From NCBI GenBank assembly GCA_038277395.1, contig CM076197.1, forward strand, positions 85,263,050-85,327,049: a stretch of DNA of 64,000 nucleotides, read 5' to 3'. Positions 24,201-34,810 of this stretch are shown one piece after another. The stretch's first letter is position 1; the number at the start of each line of letters is the position of its first letter. The translations under genes and the position numbers were made by a program. The notes beneath the pieces are model-generated. The model worked only from the letters and a program-made list of their open reading frames with translations. It had not been told where the DNA came from and did not search any database. The DNA comes from Dryocosmus kuriphilus (lineage: Eukaryota; Arthropoda; Insecta; Hymenoptera; Cynipidae).

Positions 24201-25327
24201 GAACGTCGGTGTGCATATTACTATGTCATCTAAATATGCGAAGAAGTTCTGGGCCATTTCTGGCGTGATTACTTGGTCCAGGAGGCGTTGGAAAGTTGAG
24301 GGGGCGGCGTGTAGGCCGAACGGCATAACTGTGAACTCGAAGAGTCCTTTTTTCCCGGTACGGTGAATGCGGTGAGCGGTTTGCTCTCTTCGGTGAGTGG
24401 TACGTGCCAATATCCATTTTTCAGGTCGATAGTGGACAGGTATCTGGCCCCACGTAGTTTATCCAGGGTTGCATTGACCTGCGGTAGAGGGTAGGCGTCT
24501 TTCTCAGAGACTTGGTTGAGCCTCCGAAAGTCTACGCAAAATCGGGGTCGCCCGTCCTTTCGACGTGTTATGACCACGGGGGAACTCTACGGGCTGTTGG
24601 ACGGTTGAATGATTCCTTCTTTAAACATCTGTTCTACCTCCTCGTCAATGATTTTCTGGATGGCTGGGTTCCTCGGTCGGTACCGTTGTTTAATCGGGGT
24701 ACTTTCCTTGAGACGGATTTCGTGTTTTATTAGCGGAGTGACTCCCTTTCTCTTTGTGCAGCGGTTCATCTGTTGTTTTAGAAATTCCTCGGCTGTTCTC
24801 TGTTCCTGGGGGCCTAAGTTGGCCATGGCTACTGGTCCCTCGATGGCGTTGACTTCTCTTTCTACCGTTGTTGATGTGGGCAGGATCTTGACCCCGTTGA
24901 TAAACACCTCTAGGTTCGCCTGGCTTAGTACGTCCATGCCGAGGAGGACGTCGTGGTTCAAGTATTGCATCATGGATACTTCGGCCCGGACTGATTTGTC
25001 GACTATTCGTAGGTGGCCGAGGAGGCGGTTTCCCAGTGGGGACTTTGTTCCGTTTGCCATCACTGCTATGTTGTCGTTCCGTTCTTGCCTCCAACCCTCG
25101 TTGACGCATAGTCTGGCCGTCTGTGCGTTGACGTATGAGCAGACGGATCCGGGGTCGACGAGAGCGTTGACGGTGTGTCCTCCTATCTCTACCGGTATGA
25201 ACGCTCTCGGCTCGTGGTTCCTGCCGTTGTTTTGGGCCGGGTTTACGCCTGGTCGGACCCGGCCCGGTGCTCGTTTCCCGGCTTCTCGCAGTGGCAGTCT
25301 CGGGAGAGAATGCCGTCTTGGCCGCAC
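21274..25327 (-). pseudogene. gypsy pol: protease, RT, RNase H, integrase (broken)
   Basis: Polyprotein frame overlapping gag by 85 nt in the -1 frame, so normal expression would be by -1 frameshifting. Order: aspartic protease (ALVDPGS near 25,170, with DPG where DTG or DSG is usual). RT follows (RFCVDFRRLNQ; catalytic FAYLDDIVI at about 24,230), then RNase H (LQSDASREVLGAAL, TELECLAVKW, LTDHLSLKWL). Integrase has an HHCC zinc finger (GHLGVAKTL ... CPNCQKF) and the DDE residues (SVDLVGPL, TSDNGRQF, NPVERANR). A GPF-type module and a Pro/Thr-rich tail of about 300 residues complete it. Breaks: an in-frame TAG at 24,587-24,589 before the RT, a frameshift at an A6 run near 24,350, and another near 24,070. 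These make this copy non-autonomous. Confidence 0.92.
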
Positions 25328-26295
25328 CGTGAGCAGAATTTCTGGGCCCTGTTTTGGCAGTTCATGCGTGAGTGTCCTCGCTGTTTACAGCGCCAGCATG
25401 TCTCACGTCGTACGTATTCGGGTTCGACGGTAAAGGCGAGCTGTTTATTTGGTCTTATCTTCGTGTCCCCTCGGGTTTCCTTGTTTAGGAGTTTTTGTGT
25501 CTCCTCGGTTTCTTCTGCCCGTTGAATCAGGTAGTCGGGGGAGTTCAGTTCGGACAGCCGCACATAAAGCCGTAGGCTGGGTTTCATGTTGAAGTATAGG
25601 GTCTCCATCGTCTTCCTGGGCGAAAATCCGCCGCGCCTCCTAATGAGGGTAAGTAGGAAGGTGACGAATGCTTTGGTATCCTCTTGGTGTCCTTGGTGTC
25701 GTTTGTAGATTTGCCGATCTAGTTCTCTTAATTCGCCGGGTGACAGGTAGAACCGTCGTAGGGTCTGCTCTAGCTCCTGGAGAGTGGTTACGTCGGCCGC
25801 GCAATTTCGGTACCATGACTGTGCATCGCCCCGAAGCAGCTCGGGGAAACCCCTTAGGATTTGTTGGTCGGTATACCTGTAGGCTCTCTTTAACTCATCC
25901 AGTCTTTCCAGGAATCCATATACATTCTTTCCGTCGAAATGGCAGTTCCGTTTCCTCATCTGGTCCAAGGTTACGTTGGATCTGCCCTGGTGTTCCCCTG
26001 GTTCCTCTGTAGTGCCTTCGTTTCGTTCGGACCGTGGTGATGAGGTTGTTGTCTGCCTTTGTCGGAGTCTGTTCAATTCTTTCTCCATCGTCTCCAGGTT
26101 CTTGGTACGGTCGAACTCTTCTTTATAGCCGGGGGCGTCCTCGGGTCTATCTTCAAAGAGTTCTGGGGAGTTTCTCACCAGATTTACTAGTCGCTGTCTG
26201 AGTACTGCTACTGATCCTTCGCCATCGACCTGGTGTTCTTTTAACTCTTCCTCGAGTTGCTCCTTAGTTATTTTGTAGACCCAGGAGACCTTCAT
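25243..26295 (-). CDS. gypsy gag nucleocapsid/capsid protein
   Basis: 350 residues from ATG at 26,295; the frame is open. The N-terminal third is Glu/Arg-rich with a SAP-like opening (KEQLEEELKEHQVDGEGSV). The middle (about residues 110-270; FDGKNVYGFLERLDELKRAY, FPELLRGDAQSWYRNC) resembles the retrotransposon gag capsid region. Two zinc-knuckle motifs follow near residues 297-330. The first, CWRCKQRGHSRMNC, is a perfect CX2CX4HX4C. The second, CSRCGQDGILSRDC, keeps the spacing but has Ile where His is expected. The protein would package the element RNA. Its 3' end overlaps the pol frame. Confidence 0.9.
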   Translation of the reverse strand: MKVSWVYKITKEQLEEELKEHQVDGEGSVAVLRQRLVNLVRNSPELFEDRPEDAPGYKEEFDRTKNLETMEKELNRLRQRQTTTSSPRSERNEGTTEEPGEHQGRSNVTLDQMRKRNCHFDGKNVYGFLERLDELKRAYRYTDQQILRGFPELLRGDAQSWYRNCAADVTTLQELEQTLRRFYLSPGELRELDRQIYKRHQGHQEDTKAFVTFLLTLIRRRGGFSPRKTMETLYFNMKPSLRLYVRLSELNSPDYLIQRAEETEETQKLLNKETRGDTKIRPNKQLAFTVEPEYVRRETCWRCKQRGHSRMNCQNRAQKFCSRCGQDGILSRDCHCEKPGNEHRAGSDQA

Positions 26296-26821
26296 GTTTT
26301 CTGGTTGTCTTTGGTTAGTCTGGAGCGCTCGTCTTCACGCGAAGACGGACCTGTAGATACTCTCCGTCTCGGGGTATTGTTGCCAGCTTTATACAATTTT
26401 GCTATCGTTCTTATGCGTCGCTCGGTGTGCGCCGTTCTGGTGGTGGGGGGCGACAGGAGTGGGGCCAGTAGGCCCGACTGGTTTTACTGCGTCGTCTCGC
26501 TGCTTGGTGTGTCTCGGTGTGCTAACTCCGGATCGACGTTCGTTCTCGGTTGTGGTTCACGGGTGAATGCCCGTTCGGATGCGTTGTCGCCTAGTTTATA
26601 CAAATTTATAATGGTGGAAAGGGGAGACCCCCACTCGCGGTACAGTCGTATCGTCGGTTGGTATTTTCGGTGCGTTGCTTCTATTGCAATGTTCGCTCTC
26701 GGTCGTGGCTTACGCGCGAATGCCCGTTCGGATGCGTGGTCGCGTAATTTATACAGGCTTAGAATGGTGGAGGGGGAAAACCCCTACTTTCGGTACATTT
26801 GTCGGAAGTTGTTCGGAAACG

Positions 26822-26839
26822 GTCCCTGTTCGGGCGCCA
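26822..26839 (-). promoter_or_regulatory. primer binding site, tRNA-Lys type
   Basis: On the element strand the 18 nt immediately inside the 5' LTR read TGGCGCCCGAACAGGGAC. This is the sequence complementary to the 3' end of tRNA-Lys(UUU) that also primes several retroviruses and gypsy-type elements. It directly abuts the LTR with no spacer. Confidence 0.93.
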
Positions 26840-29334
26840 TGTAACGCTGCCTTTTTTTCCCGCCTCAGATTTCTCCAAGTCCCCCTAGTGGATCGCTCAG
26901 TCTAAACCAGGGTAGGATGTGGGGGTAAGGGTCAAGACAGTGATAACAACGGTGTGTATGATCTAGTAACAAGAATACGACATTTATTGACCTATAAGTG
27001 TACATCTCTAAGAGGGTGTTCGTGTGAATGAGTGTGTGGACGTGTGATTGTGTGTGGTGGTGTGCGTCGGCGAGCGTATGTGAGTGTGAACATAATGTTA
27101 TCGGTGTGTGTGTGTGAGTGAATATAAAACTGAGCGTGTTCCCGCACGCCGATGTGCGTGTGTGTGTGCGTATCGTTAGGTTTAGACGTCGTGAGGGCCT
27201 CATGTCGGCGACGGTCGCGGGGGCGATTGTGTCGATGCCCCTCCTCGTCGGTCGATTCTGTAACAGATTAATTTCGGGTCCCAATAGAGCGGTATCTCAG
27301 ATGGCGGTGTTTATACGGATCGTGGTGGACCTGGGACTCCCCCTTGCGGTAAAGTACAGGTGGGTGGGGTATGAGTCCTGGGGCCACGATGGGTACGCGC
27401 AATCGTGCGTCGGTGCGGTGGTTTTCGGAGGTCAGGGATGCGGCTTGTCGGATCCAGGTCGCGGTCCCCGCGGTGCGCGAGCGGGCCCCTGGAGGGCGTC
27501 CGTCCGTGTGCGTGTGTTTCGGTCACTTGTCTGTCACTGGTCCGCGGGTCGGGGTAGGATAGCCGGACAGAGGGGTGCCTAGGGGTACCTAGTGCACGTC
27601 CTCTGTGTCGCATGAGCCAGACCACGGATGTGTCCATGCATCTGCGGATGCGTCGGTTTCTCCAGGTAGGGATCGGGGGGTAGGGATAGCCGGACAGAGG
27701 GGTGCCTAGGGGGTACCTAGTGCACGTCCTCTGTGTCGCATGAGCCAGACCACGGGTGTGCCCGTCCATCTGCGGATGCGTCGGTTTCTCCAGGTAGGGA
27801 CTGGGGGGTAAGGATAGCCGGACAGAGGGGTGCCTAGGGGGTACCTAGTGCACGTCCTCTGTGTCGCATGAGCCAGACCACGGGTGTGCCCGTCCATCTG
27901 CGGATGCGTCGGTTTCTCCAGGTAGGGACTGGGGGGGGGGGGGGGGGGGGGGGGGGGTAAGAATAGCCAGACAGAGGGGTTCCTAGGGGGTACCTAGTGC
28001 ACGTCCTCTGTGTCGCATGAGCCAGACCACGGGTGTGCCCGTCCATCTGCGGATGAGTCGGTTTCTCCAGGTAGGGACTGGGGGGGTAAGGATAGCCGGG
28101 CAGAGGGGTGCCTAGGGGGTACCTAGTGCACGTCCTCTGTGTCGCATGAGCTAGACCATGGGTGTGCCCGTCCATCTGCGGATGCGTCGGTTTCTCCAGG
28201 TTGGGATCGGGGGGTAAGGATAGCCGGACAGAGGGGTGCCTAGGGGGTACCTAGTGCACGTCCTCTGTGTCGCATGAGCCAGACCACATGTGTGCCCGTC
28301 CATCTGCGGATGCGTCGGTTTCTCCGGATAGGGACTGGGGGGTGAGGATAGCCGGACAGAGGAGTGCCTAGGGGGGGTACCTAGTGCACGTCCTCTGTTT
28401 TGCATGAACTAGACCACGGGTGTGCCCATCCATCTGCGGATGCGTCGGTTTCTCCAGGTAGGGGTCGGGGGGTAAGGATAGCCGGACAGAGGGTTGCCCA
28501 GGGAGTACCTAGTGCACGTCCTCTGTGTCGCATGATGCAGACCACGGGTGTGCCCGTCCATCTGCGGATGCGTCGGTTTCTCCGGATAGGGACTGGGGGG
28601 TGAGGATAGCCGGACAGAGGAGTGCCTAGGGGGTACCTAGTGCACGTCCTCTGTTTTGCATGAGCTAGACCACGGGTGTGCCCGTCCATCTGCGGATGCG
28701 TCGATTTCTCCAGGTAGGGGTCGGGGGGTAAGGATAGCCGGACAGAGGGTTGCCCAGGGAGTACCTAGTGCACGTCCTCTGTGTCGCATGAGCCAGACCA
28801 CGGGTGTGCCCGTCCATCTGCGGATGCGTCGGTTTCTCCAGGTAGGGATCGGGGGGTAAGGATAGCCGGACAGAGGGGTACCTAGGGGGTACCTAGTGCA
28901 CGTCCTCTGTGTCGCATGAGCCAGACCACGGGTGTGCCCGTCCATCTGCGGATGCGTCGGTTTCTCCATGTAGGGACTGGTGGGTGAGGATAGGGGTCGG
29001 TACGTACGTCGTCGTCGTCGTCGTCGTCGTCTGGTCGCTCGGTAAACTCTACCACGGGTGTACCCGTCCATAGAGGAACCGGTGCATCTTCTTCTCGTTG
29101 AGGCCAGTCGAGTCACCTCGACTGGACGCACCGAGTGAAGTGCCACGATCCACGTCTCGCTCGTTCTTATAACGACGCGAGCCGTGGGTCGCGTCGGCGC
29201 ACTGGTTACCCTGTGGGGTAGGGATGGCACGTTCGCTCGTGCCGGCATGGTGACGTACACTGGCATAATATATATATATAGGTATGTTCGTAGTTCGAAG
29301 CCTGGGGGCCGTCGTGACGTAACACATCGTCACA
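26840..29334 (-). repeat. 5' LTR of gypsy element
   Basis: Same structure as 13,349-15,940: TG...CA ends, TG-rich stretch, tandem array, (CGT)n tract and TATA-like tract near the start. It is 97 bp shorter than the other LTR, mostly because its array has one unit fewer. A G-run of nearly 30 bases lies at about 27,929-27,957, the kind of homopolymer where base calls are unreliable. Confidence 0.92.
27553..28990. repeat. ~128-bp tandem repeat inside 5' LTR, about 11 units
   Basis: Same unit as 14,059-15,595. CCGGACAG or a one-base variant recurs near 27,562, 27,690, 27,819, 27,966, 28,098, 28,223, 28,352, 28,481, 28,609, 28,737 and 28,866. Two consecutive pairs of units alternate GGATAGGGACTGG and GGTAGGGGTCGG variants (28,320-28,760), suggesting a recent two-unit duplication within the array. 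Confidence 0.93.
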
Positions 29335-29342
29335 ACCTTTAC

Positions 29343-29732
29343 CTTGAAATTTTGTTGCTGGCTCTCACTTTTCACGGGGTCAGGAAACTTTTCAGATGGA
29401 CCGCTTTCTCCCACAAAATGTAATGAGCAAATATAAGTATTTTTGTTTACATTCTTTATACTACAGAAATACTTGTCCCGGCGCGCACATAACCTCACCC
29501 ATATATCACTTTTTCTGCATTCCGCGCAATTTTTAATATGGATTTTCAATGATTCTTCAGCAATGTTACCCTTTCGAAATACTAAATACGGTTTTGGAAA
29601 TGAAATAAAATAAGAATTACACTCCAAATACGACTTGCGCTGGGTATCACTTTTACAATTTCCAAAACAGCACTTCCTGTCCGTACCAATCTTTTTCCTT
29701 TTCAGTGAATTTTCTCCTGGCAAATCAGACAT
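29343..29732 (-). CDS. first coding exon of a THAP-finger protein
   Basis: 130 codons from ATG at 29,732 to a splice donor AAG|GTAAAG at 29,343/29,342, phase 0. It carries a C2CH THAP-type finger: Cys22 and Cys26 (CCFGNC), FP at 45-46, Trp78 (DIWVRLC), Cys102 and His105 (YICSLHF), then GPSEKFPDP where the family has its C-terminal proline motif. A basic KRKK lies at 10-14. THAP fingers bind DNA in host transcription factors and in P-element-type transposases, so this may be host or TE-derived. The next exons were not found. The gypsy element begins 8 nt into the intron. The frame continues into the LTR only if the donor is not used. Confidence 0.75.
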
Positions 29733-30045
29733 TTTTTTGGTACAAAGTTTTTTATATTCCAGTTGGTTTAAATATTTTTTTTCTATGACTATTTACTATT
29801 CATACATACATACATTTCATGGCAAAAGTGGCTCGAAACTTCCGGAAGTGCTATATATTTTTCGCGATTGCGCAGTATCGTTTTCTTAAATGGAAAGGTC
29901 TATTATCTGTTTCGTTTTTATTTTTCATTTATCTGAGTTTTCTACATTACCGATCAAATTACCGATCTGTTATCCAACACTGCTACCAAAGGTAATTTTG
30001 ATACCAGCAAAGCTAGCCTGCCGACCACGAAGTACCGTGTACGAA

Positions 30046-30399
30046 GGAATTGATTTTACCAGCCGTGATGACGTCACATTAAAATATGCAATTCGCCATA
30101 ATTGTTACTCAGGAGAACCGCACAGAGCGCCACTGTTGCATCTACTTCTCAGCTTCGAGTTTTCATTCTCTGCGTATGCGTTTATAACATTAAATTATAT
30201 GCGAAAAAAAAGTATGATTTTTTTATATACATTTTATTGTGCGCTTCATTAGTTCTAGAATCTTAACAAATAAAAATTAATTCTCAAATTATAAACAAAT
30301 TCTCAATTAACAATTCATGAACTGTGTGAACAAACCTTTAGTATTCAAAACGAGTATTTTAATGTGACGTCAAGCCCCGTCGGTAAAATCAATTTCTAT
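30046..30399. mobile_element. MITE-like element with ~40-bp inverted ends
   Basis: GAATTGATTTTACCAGCC...GACGTCACATTAAAATA at the left is repeated inverted at the right, where the complement reads GAAATTGATTTTACCGACGG...GACGTCACATTAAAATACT. The interior of about 270 bp has no coding sequence. Exact ends and target duplication were not resolved. Confidence 0.5.
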
Positions 30400-30419
30400 G
30401 TTGACCAAAAATTGATTTT

Positions 30420-30760
30420 CAATCAAGAAGTTGAACTTTGAACCAAAAGTGATGAACTAAATATAAAAAAAAATTCAATTTTTATCTATCAAAGGAAACG
30501 AATTTTCAAAAAAATAGTTGAGTTTCCAACTTTACATCACAAAATGCAATCGTTGAAATGTTTGCCAAAATATTTAATTTTTAATTTAAAAAAATTTGAA
30601 TTTTCAACAAGAAAAGTCAATTTTTAATAAAAAGTAGTTATATTTTAACAACAAGAAGTTAAATTTTGAACTAAAAAGAAACAAATTTTTAAGAAAATAG
30701 TTGAATTTTCAACTAAAAAAAAATGAATTCTTAAACGAAAACGTTACAGTTGACTCAACT
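30420..30760. repeat. degenerate TTCAACTAAAA / GAATTTTCAA repeats
   Basis: About 25-35-bp phrases of the type AATTTTCAACAAGAAAA and GTTGAATTTTCAACTAAAA recur with both orientations mixed. This is a low-complexity dispersed repeat common in arthropod genomes, with no coding potential. Confidence 0.6.
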
Positions 30761-31121
30761 AGTTGACTAGTTAACGGACGGTAAAACGGAGTGAGGAAAA
30801 TTCGAGAGGGTTCTTAGACTCTGGAACTGCGGAAGGAACGAACTATTACAAATGTCTTCAACGAATTGGTAAAGTTTACTTTAAACACTATAGCTTCTTT
30901 ACTGTACGAATGCATAATTATTTAATGAAGAAATAACGAAAGATAAATACGTGGAAAACTAAAATACGAAAGCAAAAGCATAAACGCGGTAGAAGCGTAT
31001 TAACGCATGTAAGAATACATTAAAGTGCATGAATTGAATAAAATTAATGTACATAACATTAACGGACGATAAAGTGATACGAACAAGTCGGGGTTTTCTA
31101 TTTTTCCATAAACAAAACGAT

Positions 31122-31277
31122 CAGTGAAAACAAAAAGCGGGACTCAGGCTCGAAGTTACAGGGAAGTTCGAATTTTCCGCGTAAACCGACTTTTTAATTC
31201 GATGAAAACGAAGAGCGGGATTCAGGCCCGCGGTTATAGAAAAGTACGAATTTTTTGGGGAAATCGACTCTTAACTC
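31122..31277. repeat. two-copy ~78-bp direct repeat
   Basis: TGAAAACAAAAAGCGGGACT... (31,122 on) and TGAAAACGAAGAGCGGGATT... (about 31,202 on) are two diverged adjacent copies, each ending in a CGACTTTTAA / CGACTCTTAA phrase. Confidence 0.6.
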
Positions 31278-32556
31278 GACCTTAACTGTCTTTATGAGCT
31301 ATCATTAAATCAAAATAATAACCCTTAAGTAATCGATTATTAAACGACCGAAATTATTAAGGAATAAGATCAAATTCAAATAAAACAAAAAAAATGACCG
31401 GTTGAAACATTTCAATAAATAAAAGCATAAAGAAAATTTGAAATATATAGCGAACGACTGTTTATAACCAATAGCGAAAGAGTAGTAGAACAAATAAACT
31501 AATGAGTGTATAATTGAATAACAAATTAGATAGATAATTATTTTCTGAAAATTTTATCTGTGACAGTGCTAAATAACGAAACGACTGAATGACGATGTGC
31601 GATTCTATCATTAATTATAAAACGAATAATACAGATAATTTTTTTAAGTATTGAATTATTTTAAACCTTAACAAACGTCGTAAAAGAACCAGTCACTTGC
31701 TAAACAAAAATAAGTAGACGAATAGTTTCCAGGGATCTAAAATTACAAACGACAATCAATAACACAGTGCTGCGAAATTTGGGGTTTGTCAGTTACAGAA
31801 ATGACAGGGGGTGAATATTGTAGATTTTTTGACGCTGAAAACGAATCCGGGAACCGAAGAAATTTTCTAGCACGTCAGATTTTGGAGTAACTTCAGGTTA
31901 AATGGTCAAACAATGTCCATTTTAGCCAAATTTATGAATTTATTGTGAGGGATCTTGCCTTCACTGGTTGGTTCTTCTTCTAATCTTGCCTCCATTGTCT
32001 AGATCATCACCTTCTGATCTTGCCTTCAATGACTGGATGATATCTTGATTTTATTATATTAGCTAGGCTAATTTGTTTATAAGGCCATAAGTCGTGAAAT
32101 ATTTAACTCATACTGATTCCAGGTTTTGCACACATGATCTGTCAATGGTAAAGAATACTTGAGCGTAATTTGAAAACGCGATAATAATGACAAAATACTT
32201 TTTATATTGTTTATTTAAATATGACGTACATAATGTTTTTTTGCGAATAACTTTTGATCTGATTAATATTTGTAGACGCGGTTGGGCTAGTTTTATAGGA
32301 TTTTTAAAGACGGAAAGAAAAGTATTTCACTATTTTTCTGTAAAATCAAAAATAGAAAAGATATACGCGAAAAACGTGAAATTACGTCAAAAAGTATGGT
32401 AATATTAAAAGAAAAATAATAATAAAAATTCTCATCTACCTGAAGTGAAAGCTTCAAAATCTGTACCTGCATCAGAGGAAGAAAAATTTTTTAAGAAGAA
32501 ACCTAAAAAACAGAGGCAGAAGGAGAAGAAAAGAAGACAAAGAAGTTGAGAATTAA

Positions 32557-33183
32557 AAAAATCAAAAAGAGGAAAATGGTGAAGGTTTAAGAGAAGATCC
32601 AAAAGATCAAGAAAAGGAAAATTTTGAAGATTTAGCAGAAGGTCCAGAAGGTCAAGAAAAAGGTCAAAAAGAGGTAAATGGCGAAAATTTAGCAGAAGAT
32701 CAAGAAGAGGAAAATGTTGAAGATTTAGCGGAAGGTCCAGAAGATCAAGAAGACTTAAATGGTGAACATTTAGTGGAAGGTCCAGAAGGTCAAGAAAAAG
32801 ATCAAGAAGAGGTAAATGGTAAAGATTTAGCAGAAGGTCCAGAAGATAAAGAGAGGAAAATGGTGAAGATTTAGCAGAAGCCCCAAAAGATCAAGAAAAA
32901 GATCATGAAGAGGTAAATGGTGAAAATTTAGCGGATGATCAAGAAGAGGAAAATTGTGAAGATTTAGCAGGCACATTTTCTTCTTGATTTGTTGCTAAAG
33001 TTTACCTCTTCTTGACAGAAGAGGTAAATGGTGAAGATTTAGCAGAAGATCAAGAAGAGGAATTACAAGCAGAAATAATTATAACCCCTAGGATGCTAAG
33101 AAGACATTTTTGGTGGAACCAAAACTTATTGAGAAGAAAACTTTGGAACCAGTTTCTGATTCTGACTTTGATCTTACTGTAAA
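32557..33183 (+). other. acidic, Glu/Gln-rich coding minisatellite, possibly an exon
   Basis: A phrase of 45-60 nt encoding variants of GEDLAEGPEGQEKDQEEVN recurs about ten times. The frame is open from 32,557 to a stop at 32,872-32,874. A two-base loss near 32,852 then moves the same peptide repeat into another frame, which runs to about 32,990. A short stretch at about 32,965-33,010 is inverted relative to the rest. The region ends with GTAAAG|GTGAGG at about 33,183, which could be a splice donor. No ATG starts the main frame. It could be a decayed exon of a repetitive acidic protein; no function is recognised. Confidence 0.4.
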
Positions 33184-33199
33184 GGTGAGGAAATTTTAG

Positions 33200-34640
33200 A
33201 GTTGTTTTTTTTAAATTTTAAATAACAGTTGAAATTTTAAATAATTTGTAAAACACCTGAAATTATCCTAATACTTTAATAATATTAATTTTTAAAAATA
33301 ATAGTAATGATAATTTTTAAAAAGTTTACATCAAACTAAAAAAATTAAAAAATTTCAAAGGACTTTTAGCGATTTCAAGTGATTTAAAACCATTTCAAGA
33401 GATTTTAAGGGTTTTTACGAGAATTTAAAAGAGTCAGGATTTTAAAGAGATTTCAAGACATTTTGAATAAAAAAAGCGGCGCGCTTCGCGGGCACATTCT
33501 CATCACGCTTTGCGCTTTGCGCACCGTATTGCGCGCTTGCGCCCTTCGGGACGCTGGCAGTCGCTTACCAACCTTTATCGCCAACTTTGCCAATTTTGTA
33601 AGGCGTTCAAAAAGGAACATTTTTCATCTCTAGACTTTTTTTAATATCCTGCGTTATTTGGTTTCAAATTTTAATTTAATTTTTTTCTTTTTTGAATTTT
33701 CGAAATGTCATAAATCTGACAATGTCTTTTTATCGAAAAAAGTCATAAGGATAAATTGTTGGACTTTTTGAGTACTAGGAACATCCGAACATAGAATTTG
33801 TAAATTTAAAAAAAAAGTGATTTAAAAAATTTTCAAAATGCTCCAAAGTTTTTAATTTGTATCCAAAATGGCTGGCTAACGAACCTGACCTTCATTTTAG
33901 AACACTAAAAGAATATACCAAAAGCCAATCCAATCGGTCAATTCTTTCGAAAGTCATCGTGCTCAAAAACTAAAAATCTATAGACAGACTCACACACAGA
34001 CAGACAGATACATTCGTATAACCATGCTTTTTGGATTCAGGGGGTCACAAAACGTGGAAATTTGATAAATAAGAGGGGGGCCAAATTTTACGCAAATCTA
34101 ATACATTCTCTGATGAGAATGTAAAAAATTTCAAGGGCTTTACAAAAAAACATTAAGGATTTCAAAAGATTTTAAATGATTTTAAAGAATTTGAAGAGAT
34201 TTAAAATGAATTTAAGTAATGTTTAAGAATATAAAAATAATTTAAAAGAGTTTCGGATTTTAAATAAGTTTCAAGACATTTTGAATGAATTTAAAGAATT
34301 TCAAAGGATTTAGTAAAAAAAAATGTAAAGCATTTCAGTAGATTTTATGTGATTATTATTATTATTTTATTTGAAGTGATTTTAAAAAGATTTAGAAGTA
34401 TTCAATTAGATATTAAAAAATTTTCAAAAGTTTCATCAGATTTTGAGGGTTTAAATCTTTTTTTAAGTCCTTAAACCTTAAAATTTGATTAGATTTTAAA
34501 AGATTTAACAAAATTTGAAGTAATCTTGAAAAGATTTAAATATATTTCAATAGATTTAAACTTTTTTTTTAATTTCTAGGGCTTTCAAAGGATTTTAAAG
34601 AGTTCCAAAAGATTTTAAGAAAAAACAGTTTCATTTAAAT
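33200..34640. repeat. GATTTCAA/TTTTAAA low-complexity repeat with an insert
   Basis: 33,340-33,470 and 34,130-34,640 consist of degenerate ATTTCAAGAGATTTTAA phrases. Between them, about 33,478-34,128 is different in composition: GC-rich at first (GCGCGCTTCGCGGGCACATTC), later a CACACACAGACAGACAGA tract and GGGGGTCACAAAACGTGG. It is bordered by ACATTCTCAT at 33,491 and ATGAGAATGT at 34,113. That segment is probably a dispersed non-autonomous element inserted in the simple repeat. Confidence 0.45.
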
Positions 34641-34810
34641 ATCATTATTTTTCTTTAAATTTCAGAATTGAAATCTTCAAAAGCGACATTCTAAAGAATA
34701 ATAACTGAAAATCAGTTATTAAACATTGCTTAAAAAAAAATTTTTAATTTGAGGTTTGAAAAACATTTTTAGATTGTTTTTAACTCTCTTAAAAAGATGC
34801 CTTGGATATA

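Larger units (their letters stand above)
13349..29334 (-). mobile_element. Ty3/gypsy LTR retrotransposon, with nested LINE
   Basis: Two similar LTRs (13,349-15,940 and 26,840-29,334) bound gag and pol on the minus strand. In element orientation the LTR begins TGTGACG and ends CGTTACA, giving the TG...CA ends expected of LTRs. The flanks read ACCT at 13,345-13,348 and ACCT at 29,335-29,338, a 4-bp target duplication (5 bp AACCT if the end is shifted by one). A primer binding site and a polypurine tract lie exactly next to the LTRs. Gene order is gag-protease-RT-RNase H-integrase, which defines the Ty3/gypsy group. There is no env frame between pol and the 3' LTR. Without the 5.2 kb LINE and its duplicated target the element is about 10.7 kb. 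Near-identity of the LTRs suggests a fairly recent insertion, yet pol carries inactivating changes. Confidence 0.93.
29740..32160. other. non-coding, repeat-rich interval
   Basis: No recognised gene. It contains the possible MITE at 30,046-30,399, the TTCAACTAAAA-type repeats at 30,420-30,760 and the 78-bp duplication at 31,122-31,277, listed separately. At about 31,955-32,045 the phrase GATCTTGCCTTCA recurs three times. Confidence 0.4.

Noticed and set aside
24609..25433. 274-codon plus-strand frame
   Set aside because: Antisense shadow of gypsy protease and gag coding.
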